Positions 1-8,306 of a stretch of 64,000 nucleotides of DNA are shown in pieces (the stretch's first letter is position 1; every line of letters starts with the position of its first letter). The notes beneath the pieces were generated by a model. It saw only the letters and a list, made by a program, of their open reading frames with translations, had not been told where the DNA came from and searched no databases. Source of the DNA: Herminiimonas arsenitoxidans (GTDB taxonomy: Bacteria; Pseudomonadota; Gammaproteobacteria; Burkholderiales; Burkholderiaceae_D); assembly GCF_900130075.1 (NCBI RefSeq), contig NZ_LT671418.1:3162001-3226000 (forward strand), written 5' to 3'. The translations under genes and the position numbers were made by a program.

Positions 1-1
1 T

Positions 2-1219
2 ACCGCGCAATACAAGAACACGCCGGTTGCCGTGATTACTGCATTCGGTAGCGCCGACAATGCGGTTGTGGCATTGAAGGCAGGTGCCTTTGATTATTTA
101 TCCAAACCAGTAGGGCTGGAGCAATTGCGCGTGATGGTGCGTTCGGCTTTGCGTATCAGCCAGACTGGCACAGATCAAGCAATCGAGAAAACTGCCGCGC
201 CAACTTCCTTGCGCTTGATGGGGCAATCGGATGCGATGCATGCCTTGCGCGTGCAAATCGCACGTCTGGCACGCAGCATGGCACCGGTTGCGATCAGCGG
301 GGAATCCGGCAGCGGCAAAGAATTGGCTGCACGCGATATCCATGCGCAAAGTGCACGTAGCGACAAATCTTTTATCGCAGTCAATTGCGGCGCGATCCCG
401 GAAAATTTGATGGAAGCGGAATTTTTCGGCTATCGCAAAGGTGCGTTTACCGGTGCGGTGGACGATAGAGATGGTTTCTTCCAGGCAGCTAACGGTGGCA
501 CTTTGTTGCTGGATGAGGTGGCGGATCTGCCGCTGGCGATGCAAGTCAAATTGTTGCGCGCGATACAGGAACGTCGTGTGCGCAAGGTTGGGGCGACGGT
601 GGAAGAGCCAGTTGATGTTCGTATTATTAGTGCGACGCATCAAAATTTGCACGATTGCGTTGGCAAAGGAACGTTCCGGCAGGATTTGTATTACCGCCTG
701 AATGTGATCGAACTGAATTTGCCACCGCTACGTGAGCGTCTGGACGATATCGCCTTGCTGGCAAAAACGATCTTGACGCGACTGGGTGCCGAGCAAACCA
801 CATTGACGCCAGCCGTGCTGGAAGCGCTGCAGCATTATTCTTTCCCGGGCAATGTGCGCGAACTGGAAAATATACTGGAACGTGCATTGGCATTTTCCAA
901 TGATGGCTTGATAGAGGTTGCTGATCTGGTATTGAAGGCGCCAAGTGCAGCGAAAGCCGTGGCTGTTGCTCCGCAAGCAGAACTTCTCGCGGTTCCGTCA
1001 GATGTGAAAGTGGCGGAGATGGCAACAAGCGTCACCTCTTCTGCACGTGACTTGCCGGAATCATTGCCGGATCATCTGGATGATGTCGAACGCGAAATCA
1101 TTCGACGTGCATTAAGCAAAACACAATTCAATCGTACCCAAGCGGCCGAACTGCTCGGTATCAGCTTCCGTCAATTGCGTTATCGCATGCAGCGACTAGA
1201 TATTAATGCACCGGAATAA
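2..1219 (+). CDS. pilR: Sigma-54-dependent response regulator, PilR type (5' end outside window)
   Basis: This is the 3' part of an NtrC-family activator; the reading frame is open from base 2, so the start lies upstream of the window. The remaining receiver end carries the FDYLSKP motif with the conserved lysine. A full AAA+ sigma-54 interaction domain follows, with Walker A GESGSGKE, the GAFTGA loop that contacts sigma-54, and a Walker B LLLDEV. The C-terminus is a Fis-type helix-turn-helix (TQAAELLGISFRQLRYRM). In type IV pilus systems PilR activates pilA transcription with RpoN under control of the PilS kinase. The gene overlaps ampD by 14 bases. The PilR assignment rests on the C-terminal sequence and on the pil-chp cluster 25 kb downstream; another NtrC-family member cannot be excluded. 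Confidence 0.8.
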   Translation, partial: TAQYKNTPVAVITAFGSADNAVVALKAGAFDYLSKPVGLEQLRVMVRSALRISQTGTDQAIEKTAAPTSLRLMGQSDAMHALRVQIARLARSMAPVAISGESGSGKELAARDIHAQSARSDKSFIAVNCGAIPENLMEAEFFGYRKGAFTGAVDDRDGFFQAANGGTLLLDEVADLPLAMQVKLLRAIQERRVRKVGATVEEPVDVRIISATHQNLHDCVGKGTFRQDLYYRLNVIELNLPPLRERLDDIALLAKTILTRLGAEQTTLTPAVLEALQHYSFPGNVRELENILERALAFSNDGLIEVADLVLKAPSAAKAVAVAPQAELLAVPSDVKVAEMATSVTSSARDLPESLPDHLDDVEREIIRRALSKTQFNRTQAAELLGISFRQLRYRMQRLDINAPE

Positions 1220-1844
1220 GACCGTGCAGAACACACCATCACCATTTCAGATCGATGCGGACGGTTGGGCGGCAGACGTTGTACGGCTGCCGTCGCCTAA
1301 TTTCGATGTGCGGGCTGAAGGAACAGAAATTGCATTAGTCGTTGTTCATAACATCAGTTTGCCGCCGGGTCAGTTTGGCGGTTCGTATATTTCTGATTTA
1401 TTTTTGAATCAATTAGATTACAATGCGGACCCCTATTTCGATCAGTTGCGACCTTTGCGCGTTTCGGCACACTTTTTAATTCGTCGGGACGGCACAGTGT
1501 TGCAATTCGTTTCGGCGAATGATCGGGCATGGCATGCTGGCGCTTCTTCCTTTTGCGGGCAGGAGCGTTGCAATGATTTTTCGATTGGGATTGAGTTGGA
1601 AGGCACAGACTTTGAACCATTTGAAGATGGGCAATATGCTGCGCTGGCATCACTGACTGTTGCATTAAAAGCTAGTTATCCTTTAATGAACGTTACTGGC
1701 CATGAGCATATTGCACCAGGTCGCAAGACCGATCCAGGGCCGTTTTTTGACTGGCAGAAGTACGAAGCACGCTATCGTTCCTTGCAACGTACAGCGATCA
1801 ATATGGGCACTGAATCGGCAGATTTGGCGTTCTGCATAATGTAA
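1206..1844 (+). CDS. ampD: 1,6-anhydro-N-acetylmuramyl-L-alanine amidase AmpD
   Basis: Cytoplasmic zinc amidase that removes the peptide from anhydromuropeptides in peptidoglycan recycling and so lowers the inducer of AmpR-type beta-lactamase control. The sequence follows the AmpD family closely: VVHNISLPPGQFGG with zinc ligand His48, RVSAHFLIRRDG, RAWHAG, ERCNDFSIGIELEG, and GHEHIAPGRKTDPG with His166 and Asp176 as the other expected ligands. The ATG at 1206 lies inside the end of pilR; a GTG at 1224 is an alternative start that would lose only six residues before the conserved region. The C-terminus runs about 20 residues beyond the core domain. Loss of AmpD in other bacteria raises beta-lactam resistance, but nothing beside it here is a beta-lactamase or AmpR gene. 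Confidence 0.93.
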   Translation: MHRNKTVQNTPSPFQIDADGWAADVVRLPSPNFDVRAEGTEIALVVVHNISLPPGQFGGSYISDLFLNQLDYNADPYFDQLRPLRVSAHFLIRRDGTVLQFVSANDRAWHAGASSFCGQERCNDFSIGIELEGTDFEPFEDGQYAALASLTVALKASYPLMNVTGHEHIAPGRKTDPGPFFDWQKYEARYRSLQRTAINMGTESADLAFCIM

Positions 1845-1929
1845 AAAATACCGCGTGGCAATCCCATATATTCATATAAAAAAATATATCGAAAACTACT
1901 GAAAAATTGATTGCATCCTCGAGTTTCGC

Positions 1930-1945
1930 GCACTAGAATTAGTGC
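1930..1945. promoter_or_regulatory. NrdR box 1
   Basis: The 16-base sequence gcactagaattagtgc is a near-perfect palindrome of the form seen for NrdR boxes (ACACTA-N4-TAGTGT). NrdR is the zinc-ribbon/ATP-cone repressor of ribonucleotide reductase operons. Together with the second box it sits about 270 bases ahead of nrdA. The family identification is by pattern match; no footprint is implied. Confidence 0.8.
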
Positions 1946-1959
1946 AGATCGTAACTTTC

Positions 1960-1975
1960 GCACTAGATGTAGTGA
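1960..1975. promoter_or_regulatory. NrdR box 2
   Basis: gcactagatgtagtga repeats the motif of the first box, 30 bases start to start, close to three helical turns, which is the paired spacing typical of NrdR operators. Both boxes share the half-site CACTAGA and lie on the same helix face. The nrdAB promoter most likely overlaps them or lies just downstream. Confidence 0.8.
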
Positions 1976-2217
1976 ATTTGTCGGTCCCACCTTCAGTTTG
2001 TTCAGTTATAACGCCTCAAAGTAATTTGTTAATTCATATTAGTAGGGAGTTCTGAACAGATGTCATATAGATAGTGTCGGTATTAGCGTTCAACGCAAGC
2101 ATGCGTTGACTATATATGCGGCTCAGACGAATGATTTTCGCGAAACCGGTAGCACCGGTTTTCTCTCTTAAAACAAGTACGGCAATATTGCCGACAACCC
2201 TTATCGAAGGAGTCGTA

Positions 2218-5112
2218 ATGCACTCTACGCAAGAAACTTTAGCCAAGTCGTCGACAGACATTGGCAATATCGCGCCCCTCGCGGTTGCAGCATCGACCTC
2301 TGACACGAATAGCGCAGCTTTAGGCGACTATCGCATCTTGCGCCGTAATGGCGCCGTTGTCGGTTTCGAACCGTCGAAAATTTCCATCGCTGTGACCAAG
2401 GCCTTTTTGGCTGTCAATGGCGGACAAGGTGCGGCATCCGCGCGCGTCCGTGAATTGGTTGAGCAATTGACTTCCAGCGTGGTGAACGCCTTGGTGCGTC
2501 GTCAGCCAGCTGGCGGTACTTTCCACATCGAAGATATTCAGGATCAAGTCGAACTGGCGCTGATGCGTTCAGGTGAGCACGATGTCGCGCGCGCTTATGT
2601 CTTGTATCGCTTTAAACGGATGGAAGAGCGTGCGCAGCAGCATGCAGCTAAGCCTACCGTTGAATCCGAGAACCAATTACACGTCACCGAAAATGGTCAG
2701 CGTCGTCCACTGGACATGAATCAAGTCCGTGATCTGATCAACGCTGCTTGCATCGGACTCGAAAAGCACGTCGATGCAGAAGCCATCCTGCGCGAAACAG
2801 TCAAGAATCTGTATGACGGCGTACCGGTTGAAGAATTGCACAAGTCGGCAATTCTGGCAGCACGTGCGCTGATGGAAAAAGATCCGGCTTACAGCACCGT
2901 GACAGCACGTTTGCTGATGCACACGATACGTAAAGAAGTCTTCGGCAGAGAAGTAGCGCAAGCTGCTGCACCGGCAGAGTACCTGGTCTATTTTTCGCAA
3001 TTCATCCAAAAAGGTATCGCGGCAGAACTGCTCGATGCCAAATTGGGCGAATTTGATCTGAAAAGACTGGCAGAAGCATTGAAGCCGGAACGCGATCTGC
3101 AATTCGGCTACCTCGGCCTGCAAACCTTGTATGACCGTTACTTCCTGCACATTGCCGATCAACGCATTGAAATGCCGCAAGCGTTCTACATGCGCGTTGC
3201 AATGGGCTTGGCGCTGAGCGAAAGCAATCGCGAAGAACGCGCTATCGAGTTCTACAACCTGTTGTCGAGCTTCGACTTCATGAGCTCGACACCGACCCTG
3301 TTCAATTCCGGTACTCAGCGTTCACAATTGTCGTCATGCTATTTGACAACAGTGGGCGATGACTTGGCTGGCATTTACGATGCCATCAAGGAAAACGCAT
3401 TGTTGGCGAAATACGCAGGTGGTTTGGGTAACGACTGGACGCCAGTACGTTCGCTCGGTGCACATATCAAAGGTACAAATGGTCGCTCGCAAGGCGTGGT
3501 GCCATTCCTGAAAGTAGTTAACGACACCGCTGTCGCGGTTAACCAGGGCGGCAAACGCAAAGGCGCAGTCTGCGCTTACTTGGAAACCTGGCACATGGAT
3601 ATCGAGGAATTCCTCGACCTGCGTAAAAACACCGGCGATGACCGCCGTCGTACGCACGATATGAATACTGCGAACTGGATTCCGGATCTGTTCATGAAGC
3701 GTGTCATGGAAAAAGGCGAGTGGACCTTGTTCTCGCCATCGGATACGCCAGACCTGCATGACAAAGTCGGCAAAGCATTTGAAGCGGCTTACACCGGCTA
3801 CGAAGCCAAAGCTGCACGCGGCGAATTGAAGCTGTTCAAGACCATCCAGGCGCTGGATCTGTGGCGCAAGATGTTGTCCATGCTGTTTGAAACTGGCCAT
3901 CCATGGATCACATTTAAAGACCCATGCAACATCCGTTCGCCACAACAGCACGTCGGTGTCGTTCACAGCTCGAATCTGTGCACCGAGATCACGCTCAATA
4001 CCAACGAATCGGAAATCGCAGTCTGTAACTTGGGTTCGGTCAACATGCCTGCCCATATGAAAGACGGCAAGCTGGATCACGTCAAGCTGCAAAAAACCAT
4101 CCGCACCGCGATGCGTATGCTCGATAACGTGATTGATATCAATTACTACGCAGTCGATAAAGCACGTGACTCCAACCTGCGTCACCGTCCGGTCGGTCTC
4201 GGTATCATGGGTTTCCAGGATTGCTTGCACATGATGCGCATTCCATACGCCTCCAATGATGCAGTGCAATTTGCTGATAAATCGATGGAAGCAGTCTGCT
4301 ATTACGCTTACTACGCATCGACCGAGCTGGCAGAAGAACGCGGCAGCTACAGTTCGTACAAAGGTTCCTTGTGGGATCGTGGCATCCTGCCGCAGGATTC
4401 GCTTAAATTGCTGGCAGAAGAGCGTGGCGGTTATCTGGAAACAGATATGAGCGAATCGCTGGATTGGGCGCCATTGCGCGCACGTATTCAGCAATTCGGC
4501 ATGCGTAATTCCAATTGCGTAGCGATTGCACCGACAGCGACGATTTCCAACATTATTGGTGTTTCGGCTTGTATCGAACCGACTTACCAGAATCTGTACG
4601 TCAAATCGAACTTGTCCGGCGAATTCACTGAAATCAATGAATACCTGGTACGCGATCTGAAGGCACGTGGCTTGTGGGATGAAGTCATGATTTCCGATCT
4701 TAAATACTTCGACGGCAGCTTGGCGAAGATCGACCGCATTCCGCAAGATCTGCGTGCGATTTATGCAACAGCATTCGAAGTGGAGCCATCGTGGTTGGTA
4801 GAAGCCGCATCGCGTCGTCAAAAATGGATAGATCAAGCGCAATCGCTGAATATCTACATGGCAGGCGCATCGGGCAAAAAACTCGACGACACCTACAAGT
4901 TGGCATGGTTGCGTGGCCTGAAAACCACTTACTACCTGCGTACCATGGGTGCAACGCACACTGAGAAATCGACCTCCAAAACCGGTGCCTTGAACTCGGT
5001 AGATTCCGGTAGCGGCTCATCTTCCGGTGTATCGGCACAAGAGACGGATGGTCCAGCTTGCATGTTGCGTCCTGGTGATGCCGGATTTGAAGAGTGCGAA
5101 GCCTGCCAATAA
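2218..5112 (+). CDS. nrdA: Ribonucleoside-diphosphate reductase, alpha subunit (class I)
   Basis: Large subunit of aerobic ribonucleotide reductase; it reduces ribonucleoside diphosphates to deoxy forms with the radical-carrying NrdB. The start at 2218 is chosen because GAAGGAG precedes it and the product (964 residues) matches the Pseudomonas-type length. The N-terminus shows two tandem ATP-cone regions (roughly residues 35-130 and 145-225), the first more conserved. Active-site landmarks are Cys374 (SSCYLT), Asn586-Cys588-Glu590 (NLCTEI) and Cys603 (AVCNLGS), and the C-terminal redox pair CEAC ends the protein. nrdB follows after 151 bases that contain a hairpin. Paired NrdR boxes upstream indicate repression when dATP is high. 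Confidence 0.96.
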   Translation: MHSTQETLAKSSTDIGNIAPLAVAASTSDTNSAALGDYRILRRNGAVVGFEPSKISIAVTKAFLAVNGGQGAASARVRELVEQLTSSVVNALVRRQPAGGTFHIEDIQDQVELALMRSGEHDVARAYVLYRFKRMEERAQQHAAKPTVESENQLHVTENGQRRPLDMNQVRDLINAACIGLEKHVDAEAILRETVKNLYDGVPVEELHKSAILAARALMEKDPAYSTVTARLLMHTIRKEVFGREVAQAAAPAEYLVYFSQFIQKGIAAELLDAKLGEFDLKRLAEALKPERDLQFGYLGLQTLYDRYFLHIADQRIEMPQAFYMRVAMGLALSESNREERAIEFYNLLSSFDFMSSTPTLFNSGTQRSQLSSCYLTTVGDDLAGIYDAIKENALLAKYAGGLGNDWTPVRSLGAHIKGTNGRSQGVVPFLKVVNDTAVAVNQGGKRKGAVCAYLETWHMDIEEFLDLRKNTGDDRRRTHDMNTANWIPDLFMKRVMEKGEWTLFSPSDTPDLHDKVGKAFEAAYTGYEAKAARGELKLFKTIQALDLWRKMLSMLFETGHPWITFKDPCNIRSPQQHVGVVHSSNLCTEITLNTNESEIAVCNLGSVNMPAHMKDGKLDHVKLQKTIRTAMRMLDNVIDINYYAVDKARDSNLRHRPVGLGIMGFQDCLHMMRIPYASNDAVQFADKSMEAVCYYAYYASTELAEERGSYSSYKGSLWDRGILPQDSLKLLAEERGGYLETDMSESLDWAPLRARIQQFGMRNSNCVAIAPTATISNIIGVSACIEPTYQNLYVKSNLSGEFTEINEYLVRDLKARGLWDEVMISDLKYFDGSLAKIDRIPQDLRAIYATAFEVEPSWLVEAASRRQKWIDQAQSLNIYMAGASGKKLDDTYKLAWLRGLKTTYYLRTMGATHTEKSTSKTGALNSVDSGSGSSSGVSAQETDGPACMLRPGDAGFEECEACQ

Positions 5113-5125
5113 GCAGCAAAAAGCA

Positions 5126-5161
5126 GCATCGCGAAGTGAAAATCAACACGCTTCGCGATGC
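5126..5161 (+). other. Intercistronic hairpin between nrdA and nrdB
   Basis: GCATCGCGAAG at 5126-5136 pairs perfectly with CTTCGCGATGC at 5151-5161 around a 14-base loop. No T-run follows, so it is not a standard terminator. It may stabilise the upstream message or adjust the nrdA:nrdB ratio; that role is inference. Confidence 0.65.
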
Positions 5162-5263
5162 GAGATTGAACTTGAGTCAAAGAATGTAGCCAAAGCACTA
5201 TAGGTTTTGTGCTGCAGTAGCGATGCCAAGAGCATCAGCAGAATACGAATAAGGAAATAAGTC

Positions 5264-6448
5264 ATGCTAAGTTGGGATGAAGAAGTTACTCCGGCAGCAC
5301 CAGCGCAACCAGCATTGCAGCCGGTCTTGCAACAAGTACGTGACGCAGCTGCGCAACGTGTGCAAGCGCAGCAAGATGTCGCACTGAATCCGGTTGTGGT
5401 GGAGAAGTCTGCCGACGGCGTTGATCCGACACGCCGCATGAATGCGGCCGACAAGCGCATCATCAACGGTAAAACCGACGTCAATCAATTAGTCCCGTTC
5501 AAATACAAATGGGCGTGGGATAAATATCTGGCTGGTTGCGCAAACCACTGGATGCCGCAAGAAATCAACATGCAGCGCGATATTGAACTGTGGAAAAATC
5601 CGAACGGTTTGACCGATGACGAGCGTCGTCTGGTCAAGCGTAACCTCGGCTTTTTCGTCACGGCGGATTCGCTGGCTGCCAATAACATCGTGCTTGGTAC
5701 TTATCGCCACATCACGGCACCAGAGTGCCGTCAGTACCTGTTGCGTCAGGCATTTGAAGAAGCAATTCATACTCACGCTTACCAATACATCGTTGAATCG
5801 CTCGGTCTGGACGAAGGCGAAATCTTCAATGCGTACAACGAAGTTGAGTCGATCCGCGACAAGGATCAATTCCTGATCCCATTCATTGATGTGCTGACTG
5901 ATCCTGAGTTCAAGACCGGTACGGTTGAAACCGATCAGACTTTGCTGCGCTCGCTGATCGTGTTTGCATGCTTGATGGAAGGCTTGTTCTTCTATGTCGG
6001 CTTCGCACAGATCCTCGCGCTCGGTCGTCAAAACAAGATGATGGGTGCTGCAGAGCAGTATCAATACATCCTGCGTGATGAGTCTATGCACTGCAACTTC
6101 GGCATCGATTTGATCAACACGATCAAGCTCGAAAATCCGCATTTGTGGACCCCGCAATTTCGCGAAGAAATTAAAACGTTGTTTTTACGCGCAGTAGAGT
6201 TGGAATATCGCTACGCAGAGGATACAATGCCGCGTGGAGTGCTTGGACTGAACGCACCGATGTTCAAGGGGTATTTGAGATTCATCGCAAATCGCCGTGC
6301 ACAACAAATCGGTTTGGAACCGATGTTCGAACAAGAAGAAAATCCATTCCCATGGATGAGCGAAATGATCGATCTGAAAAAAGAACGTAACTTTTTTGAG
6401 ACACGAGTCATCGAATACCAGACAGGTGGCGCGCTCAACTGGGAATAA
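5264..6448 (+). CDS. nrdB: Ribonucleoside-diphosphate reductase, beta subunit (class I)
   Basis: Small subunit that houses the dinuclear metal site and radical. AAGGAA precedes the ATG at 5264; the product has 394 residues. Expected metal ligands are visible: Asp135 ([11 protein letters not shown]), Glu166 and His169 ([10 protein letters not shown]), Glu239 (LMEG), Glu273 and His276 ([10 protein letters not shown]). Tyr173 occupies the radical tyrosine position. The overall sequence ([36 protein letters not shown]) resembles the Chlamydia/Pseudomonas branch rather than E. coli NrdB. In Chlamydia the tyrosine is Phe and the first ligand is Glu; here both are the canonical di-iron/tyrosyl residues. 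The roughly 50-residue Ala/Gln/Val-rich N-terminus is not conserved. Confidence 0.96.
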   Translation: MLSWDEEVTPAAPAQPALQPVLQQVRDAAAQRVQAQQDVALNPVVVEKSADGVDPTRRMNAADKRIINGKTDVNQLVPFKYKWAWDKYLAGCANHWMPQEINMQRDIELWKNPNGLTDDERRLVKRNLGFFVTADSLAANNIVLGTYRHITAPECRQYLLRQAFEEAIHTHAYQYIVESLGLDEGEIFNAYNEVESIRDKDQFLIPFIDVLTDPEFKTGTVETDQTLLRSLIVFACLMEGLFFYVGFAQILALGRQNKMMGAAEQYQYILRDESMHCNFGIDLINTIKLENPHLWTPQFREEIKTLFLRAVELEYRYAEDTMPRGVLGLNAPMFKGYLRFIANRRAQQIGLEPMFEQEENPFPWMSEMIDLKKERNFFETRVIEYQTGGALNWE

Positions 6449-6937
6449 ATAATTTGAACATCGCGTGGTAGCAAACGCGAAATGAACAGCACCAAAAAGT
6501 AGTTCCCAACATGCAGTCGCTATCAACAGGAATTACAAAGACTGCAGAAAACAGGAAAGGCAACAACCAAATTTAATGAACAGTAGAAGACCGATACGAT
6601 CTCATCTGCTCAAGCCGCATCATCTGATTCAGTCAGGTGAGGCGGCTTTTTTCTTTAAAAAAAGTTTGTTCTTTCAGAAACAGAATTCCAATGCTGGCGT
6701 GTACGCTGGCGTTTTTTTTGGCTATAGCGGTAGCGCTGCTACGACGTACGCATAGCCATGTAAGGCTGAAGTGCTGCATAAGTGAGGGGATGCAGCAGTT
6801 CAGCTGGAGCCGAATTCATTAGCGCAAGCAACAAGTACGCTTGTGCCGATGAATAATTCGCCCAAACCATCGCGATGGTGCGGGAGGGTTTCAAACCTAG
6901 AAGCTTGATTTTTTCCATCACGTGAAGGAGAAACAAA
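6449..6937. other. 489-base intergenic region between nrdB and the histone-like gene
   Basis: It holds the nrdAB terminator (6612-6655) and then about 280 bases leading to the histone H1-like gene. A second T-run at 6712-6719 follows only a weak four-base stem (GCGT/ACGC) and two copies of gctggcg. No supported coding sequence and no clear sigma-70 promoter were found. The AAGGAG ribosome binding site of the next gene ends the region. Confidence 0.6.
6612..6655 (+). terminator. Rho-independent terminator after nrdB
   Basis: aagccgc (6612-6618) pairs with gcggctt (6642-6648); the inner arms tcatctga and tcaggtga extend the stem with one A-G mismatch and one wobble around loop ttcag. A T-rich run follows directly. 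It is well placed to end the nrdAB transcript. Confidence 0.85.
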
Positions 6938-7609
6938 ATGGCAACAGCAGCAAAAAAACCAGCAGCTAAGAAACCTGCTGCAAAGAAAGCAGCAGCTAAA
7001 AAACCAGTTGCAGCAAAAAAACCAGCCGCCAAAAAACCGGTAGCTAAAAAAGCAGCAGCTAAAAAGCCTGTCGCTAAAAAAGCTGTAGCTAAAAAGCCAG
7101 TGGCTAAAAAAGCAGCAGCCAAAAAGCCAGTAGCTAAAAAAGCTGTAGCTAAAAAAGTCGTTGCTAAGAAAAAGCCAGTGGCTAAAAAAGCAGCAGCCAA
7201 AAAGCCAGTAGCTAAGAAAGCTGTAGCTAAAAAAGTCGTTGCTAAGAAAAAGCCAGCGGCTAAAAAAGCAGCAGCCAAAAAGCCAGTAGCTAAGAAAGCT
7301 GTAGCTAAAAAAGTCGTTGCTAAGAAAAAGCCAGCGGCTAAAAAAGCAGCAGCTAAAAAGCCAGCGGCTAAAAAGGCTGTAGCAAAAAAGCCGGTAGCTA
7401 AAAAAGCAGCAGCTAAAAAGCCAGCGGCTAAAAAGGCTGTAGCAAAGAAGCCGGTAGCTAAAAAAGCAGTAGCTAAAAAGCCTGTCGCTAAAAAAGCAGC
7501 AGCGCCTAAAAAGCCTGCAGCTAAGCCAGCAGCAGTAGCAGCGCCTGCAGTCAAGACGGTGTTGAATCCGGCAGCAGCATGGCCGTTTCCAACGGGCACA
7601 CGTCCGTAA
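6938..7609 (+). CDS. Histone H1-like alanine/lysine-rich DNA-binding protein
   Basis: A 223-residue, extremely basic protein made almost only of Ala, Lys, Pro and Val in [16 protein letters not shown] blocks, like eukaryotic H1 tails and the H1-like proteins of Bordetella and other betaproteobacteria. It probably binds and compacts nucleoid DNA. The DNA shows recent internal duplication: three copies of a 78-base unit start at 7145, 7223 and 7301, then a 60-base unit repeats around 7361-7480. The non-repetitive C-terminus ends [21 protein letters not shown] precedes the ATG. A strong terminator follows. The long reverse-strand frames over this gene are only the mirror of its codon bias. Confidence 0.88.
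   Translation: MATAAKKPAAKKPAAKKAAAKKPVAAKKPAAKKPVAKKAAAKKPVAKKAVAKKPVAKKAAAKKPVAKKAVAKKVVAKKKPVAKKAAAKKPVAKKAVAKKVVAKKKPAAKKAAAKKPVAKKAVAKKVVAKKKPAAKKAAAKKPAAKKAVAKKPVAKKAAAKKPAAKKAVAKKPVAKKAVAKKPVAKKAAAPKKPAAKPAAVAAPAVKTVLNPAAAWPFPTGTRP
7145..7480 (+). repeat. Tandem repeats inside the histone-like gene (78-base then 60-base units)
   Basis: A 78-base (26-codon) unit beginning gtagctaaaaaagtcg recurs at 7145, 7223 and 7301, the last copy partial, differing by single bases such as gtggct/gcggct. A 60-base (20-codon) unit containing aaaaaggctgtagcaaa follows. All units keep frame, so copy-number change would alter tail length without a frameshift. Confidence 0.85.
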
Positions 7610-7653
7610 ATCCAGGTTCGCTTGGATGCGCCTGGTTAAATTCAGGCACAATC

Positions 7654-7690
7654 CCGCTGTGTGGCTTTTGTCGCACAGCGGTTTTTTTTT
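7654..7690 (+). terminator. Rho-independent terminator after the histone-like gene
   Basis: ccgctgtg (7654-7661) pairs with cacagcgg (7674-7681) and is followed by nine T residues. The T-run abuts the AAGGAGT ribosome binding site of the next gene, so that gene either uses readthrough or a promoter within or upstream of this hairpin. Confidence 0.88.
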
Positions 7691-7701
7691 AAGGAGTCTC
7701 C

Positions 7702-8244
7702 GTGCTGGATAGTGTATTTACGCTGATTATTGATACCGTTGCCGTGGTGCTGGCCGGTGCTTTGCTGCTCAGATTCTGGATGCAGGCTGTGCGCGTGCGT
7801 CCACCGATAGAACTCGCGCAATTTACGTATAAATTGACGGATTGGCTGGTACGTCCCTTGCGCCGCGTATTGCCGGGTGCCGGTGGTTACGATTGGGCCA
7901 GTGTGATTGCTGCCTTCCTGGTCGCGTTGCTGGCAACTGCCTTTGATGTATGGCTGAGCGGCGGCTTTACACCGCAGACGGTACTGTTGTTAGCGGTACT
8001 GCGCGTCGTTCAGTGGGCGTTATACGGCTTGATCGGTTTGATACTGATCGAGGTGATTTTTAGCTGGGTCAATCCGCATGCGCCGCTGGCGCCATTTGTG
8101 CGCGCTTTGAACGATCCGCTGATGCGGCCATTGCGTCGTGTTGTGCCCTTGATCGGGACGATCGATTTGTCACCGCTGGTTGCGCTGATCTTGCTGAGAA
8201 TAGCAATTCAGTTAGTGACGACGCTGGTGGCGTCATTGCTCTGA
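7702..8244 (+). CDS. YggT family integral membrane protein
   Basis: A 180-residue protein with two YggT repeats, each a hydrophobic pair of helices ending in a basic PLRRVLPG/PLRRVVPL motif (around residues 50-58 and 145-152). It starts at a GTG with AAGGAGT seven bases upstream. YggT proteins sit in the inner membrane; in other bacteria they have been linked to osmotic or ion-stress tolerance, and cyanobacterial relatives to nucleoid or division placement. A precise role is not known. The end is 62 bases from the convergent kinase gene. Confidence 0.85.
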   Translation: MLDSVFTLIIDTVAVVLAGALLLRFWMQAVRVRPPIELAQFTYKLTDWLVRPLRRVLPGAGGYDWASVIAAFLVALLATAFDVWLSGGFTPQTVLLLAVLRVVQWALYGLIGLILIEVIFSWVNPHAPLAPFVRALNDPLMRPLRRVVPLIGTIDLSPLVALILLRIAIQLVTTLVASLL

Positions 8245-8306
8245 GATAAGATTTTTTACTGTGCTGGCGAAGGAGTCCATCGCCAGCACGTCTTGCATCG
8301 CTCTGC

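Larger units (their letters stand above)
1845..2217. other. 373-base intergenic region upstream of nrdA
   Basis: No credible gene is present. The first 60 bases are AT-rich. Two NrdR-box-like palindromes lie at 1930-1945 and 1960-1975, and the nrdA leader follows. I could not settle a -35/-10 pair; a TATAAC at 2007-2012 is one possible -10. A shine-dalgarno GAAGGAG ends eight bases before the nrdA ATG. An in-frame extension of nrdA up to 2116 exists but has no ribosome binding site and no family resemblance. Confidence 0.7.

Noticed and set aside
2116-2217. Upstream extension of nrdA
   Set aside because: No ribosome binding site at 2116 and no similarity to NrdA N-termini; GAAGGAG marks the start at 2218.
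3334-4959. 541-codon open frame on the minus strand
   Set aside because: It lies wholly within nrdA, has no family resemblance and reflects codon bias on the other strand.
6712-6719. T-run after weak stem as a second terminator
   Set aside because: The stem is only four base pairs; support is too weak to call.
7145-7480. Regular repeats that could suggest a CRISPR array
   Set aside because: The units are contiguous, in frame and without unique spacers; they encode the lysine/alanine-rich tail.
6739-7651. Two long minus-strand frames rich in Phe/Leu/Ala or Cys/Phe/Ser opposite the histone-like gene
   Set aside because: They mirror the low-complexity AAA/GCT repeats; the plus-strand gene has a ribosome binding site, terminator and known family.
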